From Prevotella sp. UBA2756 (lineage in GTDB: Bacteria; Bacteroidota; Bacteroidia; Bacteroidales; Bacteroidaceae), in NCBI GenBank assembly GCA_002353205.1, contig DEJE01000062.1, positions 1-64,000 on the forward strand: a stretch of DNA of 64,000 nt, in the 5' to 3' direction. Below are positions 25,676 to 33,824 of the stretch, one piece after another; the stretch's first letter is position 1, and each line of letters starts with the position of its first letter. The position numbers and the translations under genes were made by a program. The notes beneath the pieces are model-generated. The model had not been told where the DNA came from, searched no databases, and saw nothing but the letters and a program-made list of their open reading frames with translations.

Positions 25676-26563
25676 ATGGAAAAACGTTATGTCGTGGGCC
25701 TCGGTGAGGCTCTGTGGGATGTACTTCCCGAAGGAAAGAAACTGGGTGGCGCTCCTGCCAACTTCGCCTATCATGCAGGACAGTTCGGACTCGACACCAT
25801 CGCCATCAGCGCCCTGGGTGAGGACGCCCTTGCCGAAGAGACCATCGAGGCGCTGAAAGAGCATTCGCTCAACTATCTGATGCCGCGCGTACCCTTCCCC
25901 ACGGGCACCGTGCAGGTGACACTGGCCGAAGGCGGCATTCCAACATACGAAATCAAGGAAGGTGTGGCTTGGGACAATATCCCGTATACCGACGAGATGG
26001 CAGCCATCGCGCGTCAGGCCCGCGCCGTCTGCTTCGGCTCTCTGGCCCAGCGCAACAGCGTCAGCCGCGAGAACATCCGCCGTTTCCTCGCCGACACACC
26101 CGCCGACTGCCTGAAAATCTGCGACATCAACCTCCGTCAGCAGTTCTTCTCGAAGGAAATCCTCGAAGACTCATTCAAGCTCTGCAACATCTTGAAGATC
26201 AACGATGAGGAACTGGTGGTCGTCAGCCGCATGTTCGGCTACGATGGTCTCGACATGCGCGGCACCTGCGAGAAGATGGTACAGGACTATCACCTGAAGA
26301 TGCTCGTGCTCACTTGCGGCACCAACGGCTCGTACGTCTTCACCGACGACGGACTGACCTCGTTCCAGGAAACGCCGAAAGTGACGGTGGCCGACACCGT
26401 AGGCGCCGGCGACTCTTTCACCGGCAGCTTCTGCGCCTGCATCATCAACGGCAAGCCCGTACAGGAAGCTCACAAGATGGCCGTCGAGGTGTCGGCATTC
26501 GTCTGCACACAGAATGGTGCCATGCCTCTGTTGCCTGAAAGCCTGCGCAGCAAGTGCTGCTAA
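25676..26563 (+). CDS. Fructokinase, PfkB/ribokinase family
   Basis: A 295-residue cytoplasmic sugar kinase. Visible PfkB features are the N-terminal 'GLGEALWDVLPEG' and 'LGGAPANFAYHAGQFG', and the C-terminal ATP and base motif 'DTVGAGDSFTGSF' with catalytic Asp246. It would phosphorylate fructose taken up by the permease. Length and motifs are normal. It is in the same reading frame as the downstream HTCS gene, separated by TAA and nine codons. Confidence 0.93.
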   Translation: MEKRYVVGLGEALWDVLPEGKKLGGAPANFAYHAGQFGLDTIAISALGEDALAEETIEALKEHSLNYLMPRVPFPTGTVQVTLAEGGIPTYEIKEGVAWDNIPYTDEMAAIARQARAVCFGSLAQRNSVSRENIRRFLADTPADCLKICDINLRQQFFSKEILEDSFKLCNILKINDEELVVVSRMFGYDGLDMRGTCEKMVQDYHLKMLVLTCGTNGSYVFTDDGLTSFQETPKVTVADTVGAGDSFTGSFCACIINGKPVQEAHKMAVEVSAFVCTQNGAMPLLPESLRSKCC

Positions 26564-26590
26564 CCATCCATCAACCGTCAGTTTTGTGAA

Positions 26591-29374
26591 TTGAAAAGAC
26601 TGATTATATATCTCACATTGGCTTTGGTTTGCTTGTCGTGCACAACGAGTAAACCAAAGTATGTCATCGGCGTGTCGCAGTGCAGTGGAGACATTTGGCG
26701 CGACAAACTGAACGAGGAGCTGCGCATGGGCACCTATTTCCACGACGACGTGGAGCTGCGCTATGCCTCGGCCGACGACAACGATGAAAAACAGATTGAG
26801 CAGATTGACGCCTTCATCAACGAAGGCATCAATCTGCTTATTGTTTCTCCCAACCAGGTAGCCACCATCTCGCCAGCCATCGACCGCGCCTTCGACAGCG
26901 GCATCCCCGTCATCGTCTTCGACCGCAAGACGAGCAGCAAGAAGTTCACAGCCTATATCGGTGCCGACAACGAGAACATGGGGCACGAGATGGGCGAATA
27001 TATCGCTGCACAGCTGAAAGGGAAGGGACGTGTACTTGAAATCATGGGGCTCAAAGGGTCGTCGCCGGCCATCGAGCGACACCAGGGCTTCGTCAAGGCG
27101 CTGCAGAAATACCCCGGCATAGAACTTGTGGCATCTCTCCAGGGCGACTGGACCGAGAAAAGCGGACGTCAGGCCATCGAGGGACTGCGAAAGACCGACC
27201 CTCAGAAAGTGAGCAACATCGACTACGTCTTCGGACAGAACGACCGCATGGCCGTCGGTGCCTACCATGCTCTCGACGGTGCTCACAACCCGCAGACGCG
27301 CTTCTGCGGCATCGACGCCCTGCCCACCAAGGGCGGAGGCATGGAGTGTGTGCGCGACGGCATTCTTACGGCTTCATACATCTACCCCACTCACGGTGAC
27401 GATGTGCTACAGCTGGCCGTCAACATTTTAAAGAAGAAGGACTACAAGAAAGACAATCCCCTCAAGGGAGCCCTCGTCACCAAGGACAATGCCCACGTGC
27501 TGCTGATGCAGAACGAGGAGATGGAGCGCCAGAAGGAGGACCTCGACCAGCTGCACGAGAAGGTTGACGACACGCTCGCCGTGCTTAACAACCAGAACGT
27601 GTCGCTCATCACCCTCATCATCATCGTCTTCCTGCTCATCGCCCTCTGCACCTACGCCTACTGGGCCTACCTCACCAAGGCGCGCTTCAGCCAGCAGCTG
27701 CAAGAGAGCTACGAGCGGCAGCGACAGCTCACCACCGAGATCGAAGAGATGACCAAGGCGCAGCTCATGTTCTTCACCAACGTCAGCCACGAGTTCCGCA
27801 CGCCGCTCACGCTCATCGCCGACCCTGTGGACCATCTGCTCGCCGACAATACCCTCACCGACTCCAACCGACACCTGCTCACCATGGTCAGGCGCAACGT
27901 GCAGGTGCTCATGCAGCTCATCAACGAGGTGCTCGACTTCCGCAAGGTGCAGGCGGGAAAGATGAAGCTGCAACTCTCTAACTTCGACCTGCGCGAAGCC
28001 GTCGCACGATGGCTCGACGACTTCGAGGCCACGGCGCAGAAGAAAAACGTCAGGCTCGTCAGCAAGCTGCCCGACGAGGCCGTTCCCGTTGAAGCCGACT
28101 TCTCCAAGGTGGCGCGCATTTACTTCAACCTGATGAGTAACGCCCTGAAGTTCACGCCCGAAGGGGGCACCGTAGAGACCCGTCTGCGCCACGACGGCCA
28201 CGACTGTACGCTCACTGTGGAGGATACAGGCATCGGCATGGACGAGAGCGACCGCCAGCACATCTTCGACCGCTTCTTCCAGTCGAAGGGGACAAGCGGC
28301 GGAACGGGCATCGGACTATCGCTCGTGAAGGCCTTTGCCGAGCTGCACCACGGCACGGCCACCGTCGACAGCCGCAAGGGCGAGGGCTCGGCCTTCACCG
28401 TCGTGCTGCCATGCCGACAGGCTGTCGTTGCAGGCCCTGCCGGGGGAGAGCACGCCGCCTCTGATGCCAAGGCCCCTCAACAATTATCGCCAGAGGGAGG
28501 AGCCGCCATCACCAACGGGGAAGCCTCCCCTCAGGAAGGATCGGAGGTGACCGGGGAGTCCGACGCTGCCGACCGCCCCACCATTCTCGTCATCGACGAC
28601 AATGCCGACGTGCGCGACTATCTGAACACGATTCTCAGTCCGCTCTACAACGTTACCATGGCTGCCAACGGCGAGGCAGGCCTGCAGGAAGCCAGCCGCG
28701 AAGTACCCGACCTGGTGGTCTGCGACGTCATGATGCCCGTTATGAACGGTCTGGAGTTCTGCAACCGCATGAAATCGGAAACAGCCACCAGCCATATTCC
28801 CGTCATCCTGCTCACCGCGCGAACGCTTGAAAGCCAGCAGACGGAGGGATATGAGCACGGCGCCGACTCTTACATCACCAAACCCTTCAGCAGTCGGCTA
28901 CTTCTGGCGCGCATCGACAACCTGCTGCGCAGCCGCATCCAGCTGAAAGCACTCTTCACCACCGACAGCCGAGAGCAGTCAGACAAAGCCCCGCAGCCGG
29001 CAAGTGCCGACAAACAGCAACAAGAGTCGTCCGAGGAGCAACAACTCAATGCCACCGACAAAGCCTTCATCGACCGTCTGCGCACCATCATCGAGACGCA
29101 CATGGCCGACACGGGCTTCGGAGTGGAAGTCATCGGCACCGAGATAGGGCTCAGCCGCGTGCAGCTCTACCGCAAGGTGAAAGCGCTCACCGGCAGCACG
29201 CCCGTCGACCTCATCCGCAAGGCACGCCTTGCCCGAGCCCGCCATCTGCTGCAGACCACCGGAAAGAGCATCTCCGAGGTGGCCTACACCGTCGGGTTCT
29301 CCGCTCCATCTTATTTCACCAAGTGTTTCAAGGAAGAATACGGCATGCTGCCTAATGAGGTAGTAAAGGCATAG
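26591..29374 (+). CDS. Hybrid two-component regulator with periplasmic sugar-binding sensor (BT1754-like)
   Basis: A 927-residue HTCS. Lipobox-like 'CLSC' (Cys17) is followed by a LacI/ribose-binding-protein-like sensor (about 24-305: 'YVIGVSQ', 'GINLLIVSPNQ', 'IPVIVFDRK', 'VFGQNDRMAVGA'), membrane segment (337-360), HisKA with His400 in 'SHEFRTPL', HATPase ('NLMSNALKF', 'DTGIGM', 'GTGIGLSL'), receiver with Asp712 in 'VCDVMMPVMNG' and AraC-type DNA-binding domain (about 835-927). B. thetaiotaomicron BT1754 has this design and binds fructose. The only sensible start is TTG at 26591, as no in-frame ATG lies between the fructokinase stop and residue 46. The kinase-receiver linker (about 631-657) is repeat-derived. 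A strong terminator follows. Confidence 0.9.
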   Translation: MKRLIIYLTLALVCLSCTTSKPKYVIGVSQCSGDIWRDKLNEELRMGTYFHDDVELRYASADDNDEKQIEQIDAFINEGINLLIVSPNQVATISPAIDRAFDSGIPVIVFDRKTSSKKFTAYIGADNENMGHEMGEYIAAQLKGKGRVLEIMGLKGSSPAIERHQGFVKALQKYPGIELVASLQGDWTEKSGRQAIEGLRKTDPQKVSNIDYVFGQNDRMAVGAYHALDGAHNPQTRFCGIDALPTKGGGMECVRDGILTASYIYPTHGDDVLQLAVNILKKKDYKKDNPLKGALVTKDNAHVLLMQNEEMERQKEDLDQLHEKVDDTLAVLNNQNVSLITLIIIVFLLIALCTYAYWAYLTKARFSQQLQESYERQRQLTTEIEEMTKAQLMFFTNVSHEFRTPLTLIADPVDHLLADNTLTDSNRHLLTMVRRNVQVLMQLINEVLDFRKVQAGKMKLQLSNFDLREAVARWLDDFEATAQKKNVRLVSKLPDEAVPVEADFSKVARIYFNLMSNALKFTPEGGTVETRLRHDGHDCTLTVEDTGIGMDESDRQHIFDRFFQSKGTSGGTGIGLSLVKAFAELHHGTATVDSRKGEGSAFTVVLPCRQAVVAGPAGGEHAASDAKAPQQLSPEGGAAITNGEASPQEGSEVTGESDAADRPTILVIDDNADVRDYLNTILSPLYNVTMAANGEAGLQEASREVPDLVVCDVMMPVMNGLEFCNRMKSETATSHIPVILLTARTLESQQTEGYEHGADSYITKPFSSRLLLARIDNLLRSRIQLKALFTTDSREQSDKAPQPASADKQQQESSEEQQLNATDKAFIDRLRTIIETHMADTGFGVEVIGTEIGLSRVQLYRKVKALTGSTPVDLIRKARLARARHLLQTTGKSISEVAYTVGFSAPSYFTKCFKEEYGMLPNEVVKA
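28481..28560 (+). repeat. GC-rich repeat family inside the HTCS linker coding region
   Basis: CGCCAGAGGGAGGAG and AAGCCTCCCCTCAGGAAGGA resemble the intergenic elements (for example 12556-12590). They are read in frame as a Gly/Glu/Ser/Ala-rich linker between histidine-kinase and receiver domains. Confidence 0.6.
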
Positions 29375-29379
29375 AAAAG

Positions 29380-29419
29380 GCCCATCGACGCTTACATCGA
29401 TGGGCTTTTTCTTTTTTTT
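29380..29419 (+). terminator. Intrinsic terminator of the fructan operon
   Basis: GCCCATCGA (29380-29388) pairs with TCGATGGGC (29397-29405), followed by TTTTTCTTTTTTTT. Confidence 0.9.
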
Positions 29420-29441
29420 CTTGTCGGTAAGAGCTAACCTT

Positions 29442-29939
29442 TTATTCGTTGTGATGCGCCCTGACCAGCTCGATGGCCTCCTTGCCAGTGAGATGCTCGA
29501 TGTCGAAACGTATCATCAGCATCCGCGAGAAACCATGCTCCAGTTCTTTCTGCAGACGGTCGTCGTCGCCGGGATTATATCGGTTGCCAAGCATCCGGGC
29601 CATCATCAGCTTCTCTTCTTCATCCTCAACGATATGCACTCTGCCGAAGGCTATCACGCTGCGGAAATAGGTGGTGTACTCCTTAGGCCGTACACTGTCT
29701 TGCTCGATGACGCAGAACGATGCCCGGTCGCAGTTCCTGACGGCATCCACCTTGTGGCCCGTCAAGGCACTGTGGAAATACAGGCGCCCGTCGGCATACA
29801 CATAGCTGATGGGAACGGCGTAAGGGTAGCCGCCATCGCCGATGAGAGCCAGTGTTCCCGATGTGGCTTTCTTCAAGATGTCGATGCTCTCAGCCTGTGA
29901 AAGCTGTTGGCGCTTGCGCCTCATAGCTCTGAATTCCAT
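29442..29939 (-). CDS. FMN-binding split-barrel protein, Nim-like (pyridoxamine-phosphate-oxidase fold)
   Basis: A 165-residue protein of the type found in nitroimidazole-resistance (Nim) and related flavin proteins: 'MRRKRQQLS' start, 'GTLALIGDGGYPYAVPISYVY' region, 'YFHSALTGHKVDAVR' and 'RSVIAFGRVHIVED'. Nim-family proteins are thought to reduce 5-nitroimidazoles without making toxic radicals, but many homologues have no resistance role, so activity is not claimed. It is the last gene of the leftward redox operon, 3 bp after the SMR transporter gene, and its end faces the fructan operon terminator. Confidence 0.78.
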   Translation of the reverse strand: MEFRAMRRKRQQLSQAESIDILKKATSGTLALIGDGGYPYAVPISYVYADGRLYFHSALTGHKVDAVRNCDRASFCVIEQDSVRPKEYTTYFRSVIAFGRVHIVEDEEEKLMMARMLGNRYNPGDDDRLQKELEHGFSRMLMIRFDIEHLTGKEAIELVRAHHNE

Positions 29940-29942
29940 GTC

Positions 29943-30266
29943 TTAAGAAATTGCTTTTAGTCCGATAATCGACGCGATGAGCGTCGTGAGAAAGAACAAT
30001 CGCCAGAAGGTGGCCGGTTCGCGGAACACGAAGATGCCCACGAGCACGGCTCCGACGGCTCCAATGCCTGTCCACACGGGGTAGGCCGTTCCTAATGGCA
30101 GTGTCTGTGTGGCCTTTGCCAGCAGCACGGCGCTCAGCACATAGAGGGCGGCAAATCCGCTTATCCACGTCCACCATTCAGCGCCAGTCACCCCTTTGGC
30201 CCGTCCGAGACAATAGGTGAAGCCCACTTCGCAGAATCCTGCCAGAATCAGGATTATCCAGTTCAT
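29943..30266 (-). CDS. Small multidrug resistance (SMR) family transporter
   Basis: A 107-residue membrane protein with four predicted helices. The conserved Glu in helix 1 is present ('AGFCEVGFTYCLGRAKG', Glu13), as are 'YPVWTGIGAVGAVLVGIF' in helix 3 and an Ile/Leu-rich helix 4. SMR proteins act as dimers that exchange protons for cationic drugs or guanidinium. The SugE/Gdx and Qac subgroups cannot be safely separated here. It lies between the cupin-CMD gene (13 bp upstream) and the Nim-like gene (3 bp downstream), suggesting co-transcription. Confidence 0.88.
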   Translation of the reverse strand: MNWIILILAGFCEVGFTYCLGRAKGVTGAEWWTWISGFAALYVLSAVLLAKATQTLPLGTAYPVWTGIGAVGAVLVGIFVFREPATFWRLFFLTTLIASIIGLKAIS

Positions 30267-30279
30267 GTCGGCACCTTGT

Positions 30280-31533
30280 TTATTGCCCCGACTCTACGCT
30301 GCGGATGCAGTTGAGTGCGTTGAGCGTGCGTGGATATCCGATGAAGGGAAGGTTGGAGGAGATGACGGCAATGAGCATGTCCTTGTCGTTGCCTACATGG
30401 AAGTTGCCTGCGATGTGGCCTTTGAGCTGTGGCTCGCAACCGCCCTGTGCGGCAAGGAAGCAGAATGTTATCAGTTCGCGCATCCTGAGGTCGAGGCCTG
30501 TTCGGGTGTAGTAGTCGCCGAAGCAGTTGTCGGCCAGCCAGTGGTTGATGTGTCGGCTGTCCTCGGGACCAGACTTCCAGAAGTCGCGCATCCCGTCGCC
30601 GAAGCAGTCCACCTGCGCCTGTGTGCCGGCTTCCCGGCGGTTCTCCATTGTTGTGGCCTGCTGCGAAGGCAGTGGAAGATCGATGCCGCGGGCGGTGAGT
30701 ATCTCGTTGGTGGCCGTCAGGAACGGTCGTACGCGCCCCATGCCCAAGTAGGCAGTGGCCTGATAGACGGTTTCTTTCACCTCGACGGGTGTCACACCCT
30801 TGTCGAGAGCTTCGGGCAGCAGTTCACGATACTCGTCGATGCCCTGGCAACCCAAGAGCGTGGCCAGATAGCAGATGTAGCGTGTGTGGTCGTCGAGGCG
30901 GTCTTTCACCTGGCCCACAACCTCGTTGTATGCGAAAGCATCGAAGCGCTGCGCGTATTCAGGGTCGGCAACGCTGAGGAGTGCACCGCTGGCGGGCAGT
31001 TTGTCGTACTCCTCGTCGGTGACAGGCTCCAGCCACTCGTTGGAGGCGTCGGCTTCCACTCGCGTCATGTAGGTGAGGTGCTGGAACCAAGAGTCCTTGG
31101 CGGCTCCGTGCCAGTGTTTGGCTTCGGCAGGGATGGCCACCACAGTGCCGGGGTGCATGGCCACAGGCTCCTTGCCCTCTTCAACATACCAGCCGTGGCC
31201 CGCCACGCATACGAGCACCTGCACCGAACGGTGGTGGATGTGCCAGTTGTTTCGGCAGCGCGGTTCGAAGGTGACGTTCACCAAGCCTCCTGTCTCGCCG
31301 CCGAGGGGAGCCAGATAGCTGTTACCGATGAAATACTTGGCGTAGGCGGTGTTCAGTTCGCCCTTAGGCCATACATTGAAATCTACGTTTTCTTTCATAT
31401 TAGCATTGTTGATTATCGTCTCGACTCGGTCTGTCTGGCGAGGTTGTCGGTTCTCGCTGCTCCGATAATTCTTTTGTGCATTCATGTTAGCAACTGCCAG
31501 GAGCAGTGCGACGATAGTGGTTATGATTCTCAT
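30280..31533 (-). CDS. Exported cupin plus carboxymuconolactone-decarboxylase (CMD) domain protein
   Basis: A 417-residue protein from ATG 31533, giving the signal peptide 'MRIITTIVALLLAVANMNA'. Residues about 45-140 are a cupin with metal-ligand pattern 'HIHH' and a later His in 'AKHWHG'. Two CMD domains follow (about 170-285 and 300-400); the second has 'RELITFCFLAAQGGCEPQLKGH', with one Cys and His where AhpD-type enzymes have CxxC. Such fusions are common in Bacteroidota redox loci, but the reaction is unknown. It is probably periplasmic, which is odd among cytoplasmic neighbours. Confidence 0.82.
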   Translation of the reverse strand: MRIITTIVALLLAVANMNAQKNYRSSENRQPRQTDRVETIINNANMKENVDFNVWPKGELNTAYAKYFIGNSYLAPLGGETGGLVNVTFEPRCRNNWHIHHRSVQVLVCVAGHGWYVEEGKEPVAMHPGTVVAIPAEAKHWHGAAKDSWFQHLTYMTRVEADASNEWLEPVTDEEYDKLPASGALLSVADPEYAQRFDAFAYNEVVGQVKDRLDDHTRYICYLATLLGCQGIDEYRELLPEALDKGVTPVEVKETVYQATAYLGMGRVRPFLTATNEILTARGIDLPLPSQQATTMENRREAGTQAQVDCFGDGMRDFWKSGPEDSRHINHWLADNCFGDYYTRTGLDLRMRELITFCFLAAQGGCEPQLKGHIAGNFHVGNDKDMLIAVISSNLPFIGYPRTLNALNCIRSVESGQ

Positions 31534-31628
31534 AGGGCTACATGATGAATTCAATAGCAAGAAAGGCATTGGCGGGGTTCGTATCCCTTGCCAATGCCTC
31601 TGTGGGTTTAATCAGACAGTGCTTCTCG

Positions 31629-32570
31629 TCATGCCTTGTTGAATTTGTCTTTAGGTCGCTTGCAGCGCGGACACTTCCAGTCGTCGGGCAGGTCTTCGAA
31701 GGCCACGCCGTCGTGCTCTGCTGGGTCGTAGACATAGCCGCAGACGGAGCATACATACTTGCCGGAGGCCTTGAACTGTGAGAAATCCACTTCTGCCAGA
31801 ACGGTTGGCACGGGGTTGTCGAGATCCATCACGCGCTTGGCCTCCAGGTTCTCATAGCCCTGGGGCGAATGCGTGGAGAGATACACCGTGGGGTGACGAC
31901 GTATAAACTCGCGTATGCGGTCCTGTGTCTCGCGTGCTGCTGGCAGGTCATCGAAGACTACCGACAGCTTGTTCTCGTAGAGAGCCTCGTCAACGTAGGT
32001 GATGTCGCCATGAATCATGTAGAACAGTCCTTCGTTTTCCACGACGACGATGCTGTTGCCGTTGGTGTGGCCCTTGGCCTTGATGAGGAAAATGCCATCG
32101 CCGATCTTCTGCGACTCGGGGAAGTTGTAGTAGGCACCGTCGGTGAAGCTCACGGGCACCAGGTTGTCAAGTCCCTGCAGCTCGGCGGCGCTCAGCTCGT
32201 CCTTGTTTACGTACACCTTGGCTTGTGGGAACGAGCGCAGCTCGCCGCTGTGGTCGCTGTGACGGTGGGTGAGCAGGATCTTTGTCACCTGTTCGGGCTT
32301 GTAGCCTAATGCCTCAAAAGCCTCCATATAGCTGCAGATATCCTTGCCGGTGAAGGCCACCGAGTTCTCGTCGGGTGTCTCTTCGGGCGTTCCTGCGGGC
32401 AGACCGGTGTCCACCAGTATCACTTCGTCGCCGGTGTCGATGAGATAGTTCTGCAAACTGCCGCGGTAGCGCACGTTCTTGTCGAACTTGTCTGTACCTT
32501 CTTCACCGCCGAAGGCGAAAGGCTGGGTGTAGAATCCGTCTTTACGGAATTTCACGGCTTTGATTTCCAT
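31629..32570 (-). CDS. Metallo-beta-lactamase-fold hydrolase fused to rubredoxin
   Basis: A 313-residue cytoplasmic protein. The N-terminal MBL fold has 'THRHSDHSG' (His102, His104, Asp106, His107) and later metal ligands around 'KGHTNG' and 'IHGDITYVDE'. The C-terminal about 50 residues are a complete rubredoxin with 'CSVCGYVYDP' and 'CPRCK', which binds one iron. Flavodiiron proteins pair an MBL domain with flavodoxin and sometimes rubredoxin; here no flavodoxin domain is present and the MBL ligand set looks like the hydrolase type. It may be an electron-transfer or peroxide/NO-related enzyme, but this is inference. The winged-helix gene ends 9 bp upstream. Confidence 0.88.
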   Translation of the reverse strand: MEIKAVKFRKDGFYTQPFAFGGEEGTDKFDKNVRYRGSLQNYLIDTGDEVILVDTGLPAGTPEETPDENSVAFTGKDICSYMEAFEALGYKPEQVTKILLTHRHSDHSGELRSFPQAKVYVNKDELSAAELQGLDNLVPVSFTDGAYYNFPESQKIGDGIFLIKAKGHTNGNSIVVVENEGLFYMIHGDITYVDEALYENKLSVVFDDLPAARETQDRIREFIRRHPTVYLSTHSPQGYENLEAKRVMDLDNPVPTVLAEVDFSQFKASGKYVCSVCGYVYDPAEHDGVAFEDLPDDWKCPRCKRPKDKFNKA

Positions 32571-32579
32571 ACGCAGCGA

Positions 32580-32753
32580 CTATTTGGCAGGTTCCCACTT
32601 GCAGCGCACGGGCGACACGATGGCACCCTCCTTCTTCAGTTCGGCAAACGCCTTGTCCACTTCCTTGCGGTCGGCACCTAGCGCTTTGGTCACGTCGCCA
32701 GCCGAGACGGGTTTGCCGGCCTCGCGCATGGCCTGTAATACTTGTTCTTTCAT
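32580..32753 (-). CDS. Small winged-helix-like protein
   Basis: A 57-residue protein starting at ATG 32753 (ATG 32765 adds four residues). The sequence 'VLQAMREAGKPVSAGDVTKALGADRKEVDKAFAELKKEGAIV' (given in part) reads as a three-helix winged DNA-binding motif with a short wing 'SPVRCKW'. It is tightly packed in the redox operon, 9 bp from the MBL-rubredoxin gene, so it may be a local regulator. No effector domain is present. Confidence 0.65.
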   Translation of the reverse strand: MKEQVLQAMREAGKPVSAGDVTKALGADRKEVDKAFAELKKEGAIVSPVRCKWEPAK

Positions 32754-32768
32754 AACGCTTGACATTTT

Positions 32769-33166
32769 TTAGAATGTAATGGTTTCAACGAGTTCCATCA
32801 TCTTGAAGAAGTCGGCCTTGGCATCCTTCAGATAGTACATCACGCGTTCTCGCCGTTCTCGCCGAGGGCGGGTTTCAGCACGGGCATCTTGTCGACCAAT
32901 GCTTTGCCCACTTCCGGACGGTTGTCCTCCACGAGCTTGCACTCTATGCGCAGCGTCTGACCCTTGAAGGCGCAGATCTCGGCCTTGCAGTTGTCGGCAA
33001 TCTGACGGGTGGCGTTGGTCTTGCCGAAGGCCATGATATAGATTTTCTCCTCGAAGAAGAGCATGGCTCCGTAGGGACGCACGCGGGGCTGGTCGCCCTC
33101 AACGGTAGCGAGATAGAACGTTCCTGCCTTCTCCAGAAAATCGTAAACTTTCTGAATTCCTTCCAT
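32769..33166 (-). pseudogene. Flavin split-barrel (pyridoxamine-phosphate-oxidase-like) gene with a C-terminal frameshift
   Basis: The first frame (33166-32840) gives 108 residues: 'FYLATVEGDQPRVRPYGAMLFF' type core of the family, then an early end '...GENGENA'. In the -1 frame the lost C-terminus continues as 'RVMYYLKDAKADFF' and stops at 32769. Relatives end with a very similar 'VLYFKDATATF' strand, so the tail is the true C-terminus. The shift falls in a direct 9-bp repeat GGCGAGAAC-GGCGAGAAC (about 32846-32863). Either the gene is damaged, the sequence has an error, or the repeat switches frame. It lies 22 bp after the ferritin gene. Confidence 0.75.
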
Positions 33167-33188
33167 TGTCTTCCTGTTTTTTGTTGAT

Positions 33189-33644
33189 TTATACCTGGGT
33201 GAACAGCCAGTTCTGCTGACCGATGCACTCGATCATCTCCAGTGCACCCTGGCTCCAGTAGAGGTCTTCCTCCTCGTCCTTCAGGTAGTCAACCATGATC
33301 TCATAGGTCGACGGATCGTTGATCAGTCCTTCGCAGCACTTGTAGAGCAGGTCAACGCCAGCCTTCTGGATTTCCAGGTCGGCCTTGATGTACTCCACGG
33401 GATTCGTGATGAGCGGACGGGTCTTGGCACCCTCGAACTTCACCTCGCCGCCGAGGTCGATGATGCGCTCCACGAACTTCTCTACCCAGCCCATTTCCTC
33501 GTTGAAGTGGTTGATGTACTTCTCGCCGAGCTTCGAGAAACCCTGAGCCTTGAAAATCTGACCCTGCAACTTGTGTACCAATGCACCTTCTGTCAGTCCC
33601 GTTGCGAAGAACTGCAGTGCCTCGATTGATTTCTTTGCGTCCAT
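33189..33644 (-). CDS. Ferritin-like diiron protein
   Basis: A 151-residue four-helix protein with Glu/His positions typical of ferritin-like iron sites: 'ALVHKLQGQ', 'HFNEEMGWVEKFVERI' and 'YLKDEEEDLYWSQGALEMIE'. It probably stores iron or removes peroxide and iron together. The start is ATG 33644: the long upstream extension of the frame crosses the promoter and the divergent regulator gene and is not coding. It is the first gene of the leftward redox operon, preceded by a TATCTTTG -7 box. Confidence 0.78.
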   Translation of the reverse strand: MDAKKSIEALQFFATGLTEGALVHKLQGQIFKAQGFSKLGEKYINHFNEEMGWVEKFVERIIDLGGEVKFEGAKTRPLITNPVEYIKADLEIQKAGVDLLYKCCEGLINDPSTYEIMVDYLKDEEEDLYWSQGALEMIECIGQQNWLFTQV

Positions 33645-33696
33645 ATTAATAAGTTGTTTTAAATTTGTTGTTTGTAGATTATACTTTTTTGCGATG

Positions 33697-33704
33697 CAAA
33701 GATA
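33697..33704 (-). promoter_or_regulatory. -7 box of the redox operon
   Basis: Minus-strand TATCTTTG, 53 bp before the ferritin ATG. No TTTG at -33, which suits activation, possibly by the divergent AraC protein. Confidence 0.55.
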
Positions 33705-33781
33705 GTGCATATTTTTCAACATTTGTGCATCTGAAAGCGTTAAAAACTTGACCGAAAGCGCACAATCTCGAAAATCTTCCG

Positions 33782-33789
33782 TAATTTTG
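33782..33789 (+). promoter_or_regulatory. -7 box of the divergent AraC-family gene
   Basis: TAATTTTG, 35 bp before the GTG start at 33825. Confidence 0.45.
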
Positions 33790-33824
33790 CATCTTGTAAA
33801 CAAGAATTCATTCCAATTGCATAA

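Noticed and set aside
13406..29374. Starch (Sus) locus
   Set aside because: No GH13 or GH97 enzyme is present; two GH32 enzymes and a fructokinase point to fructan.
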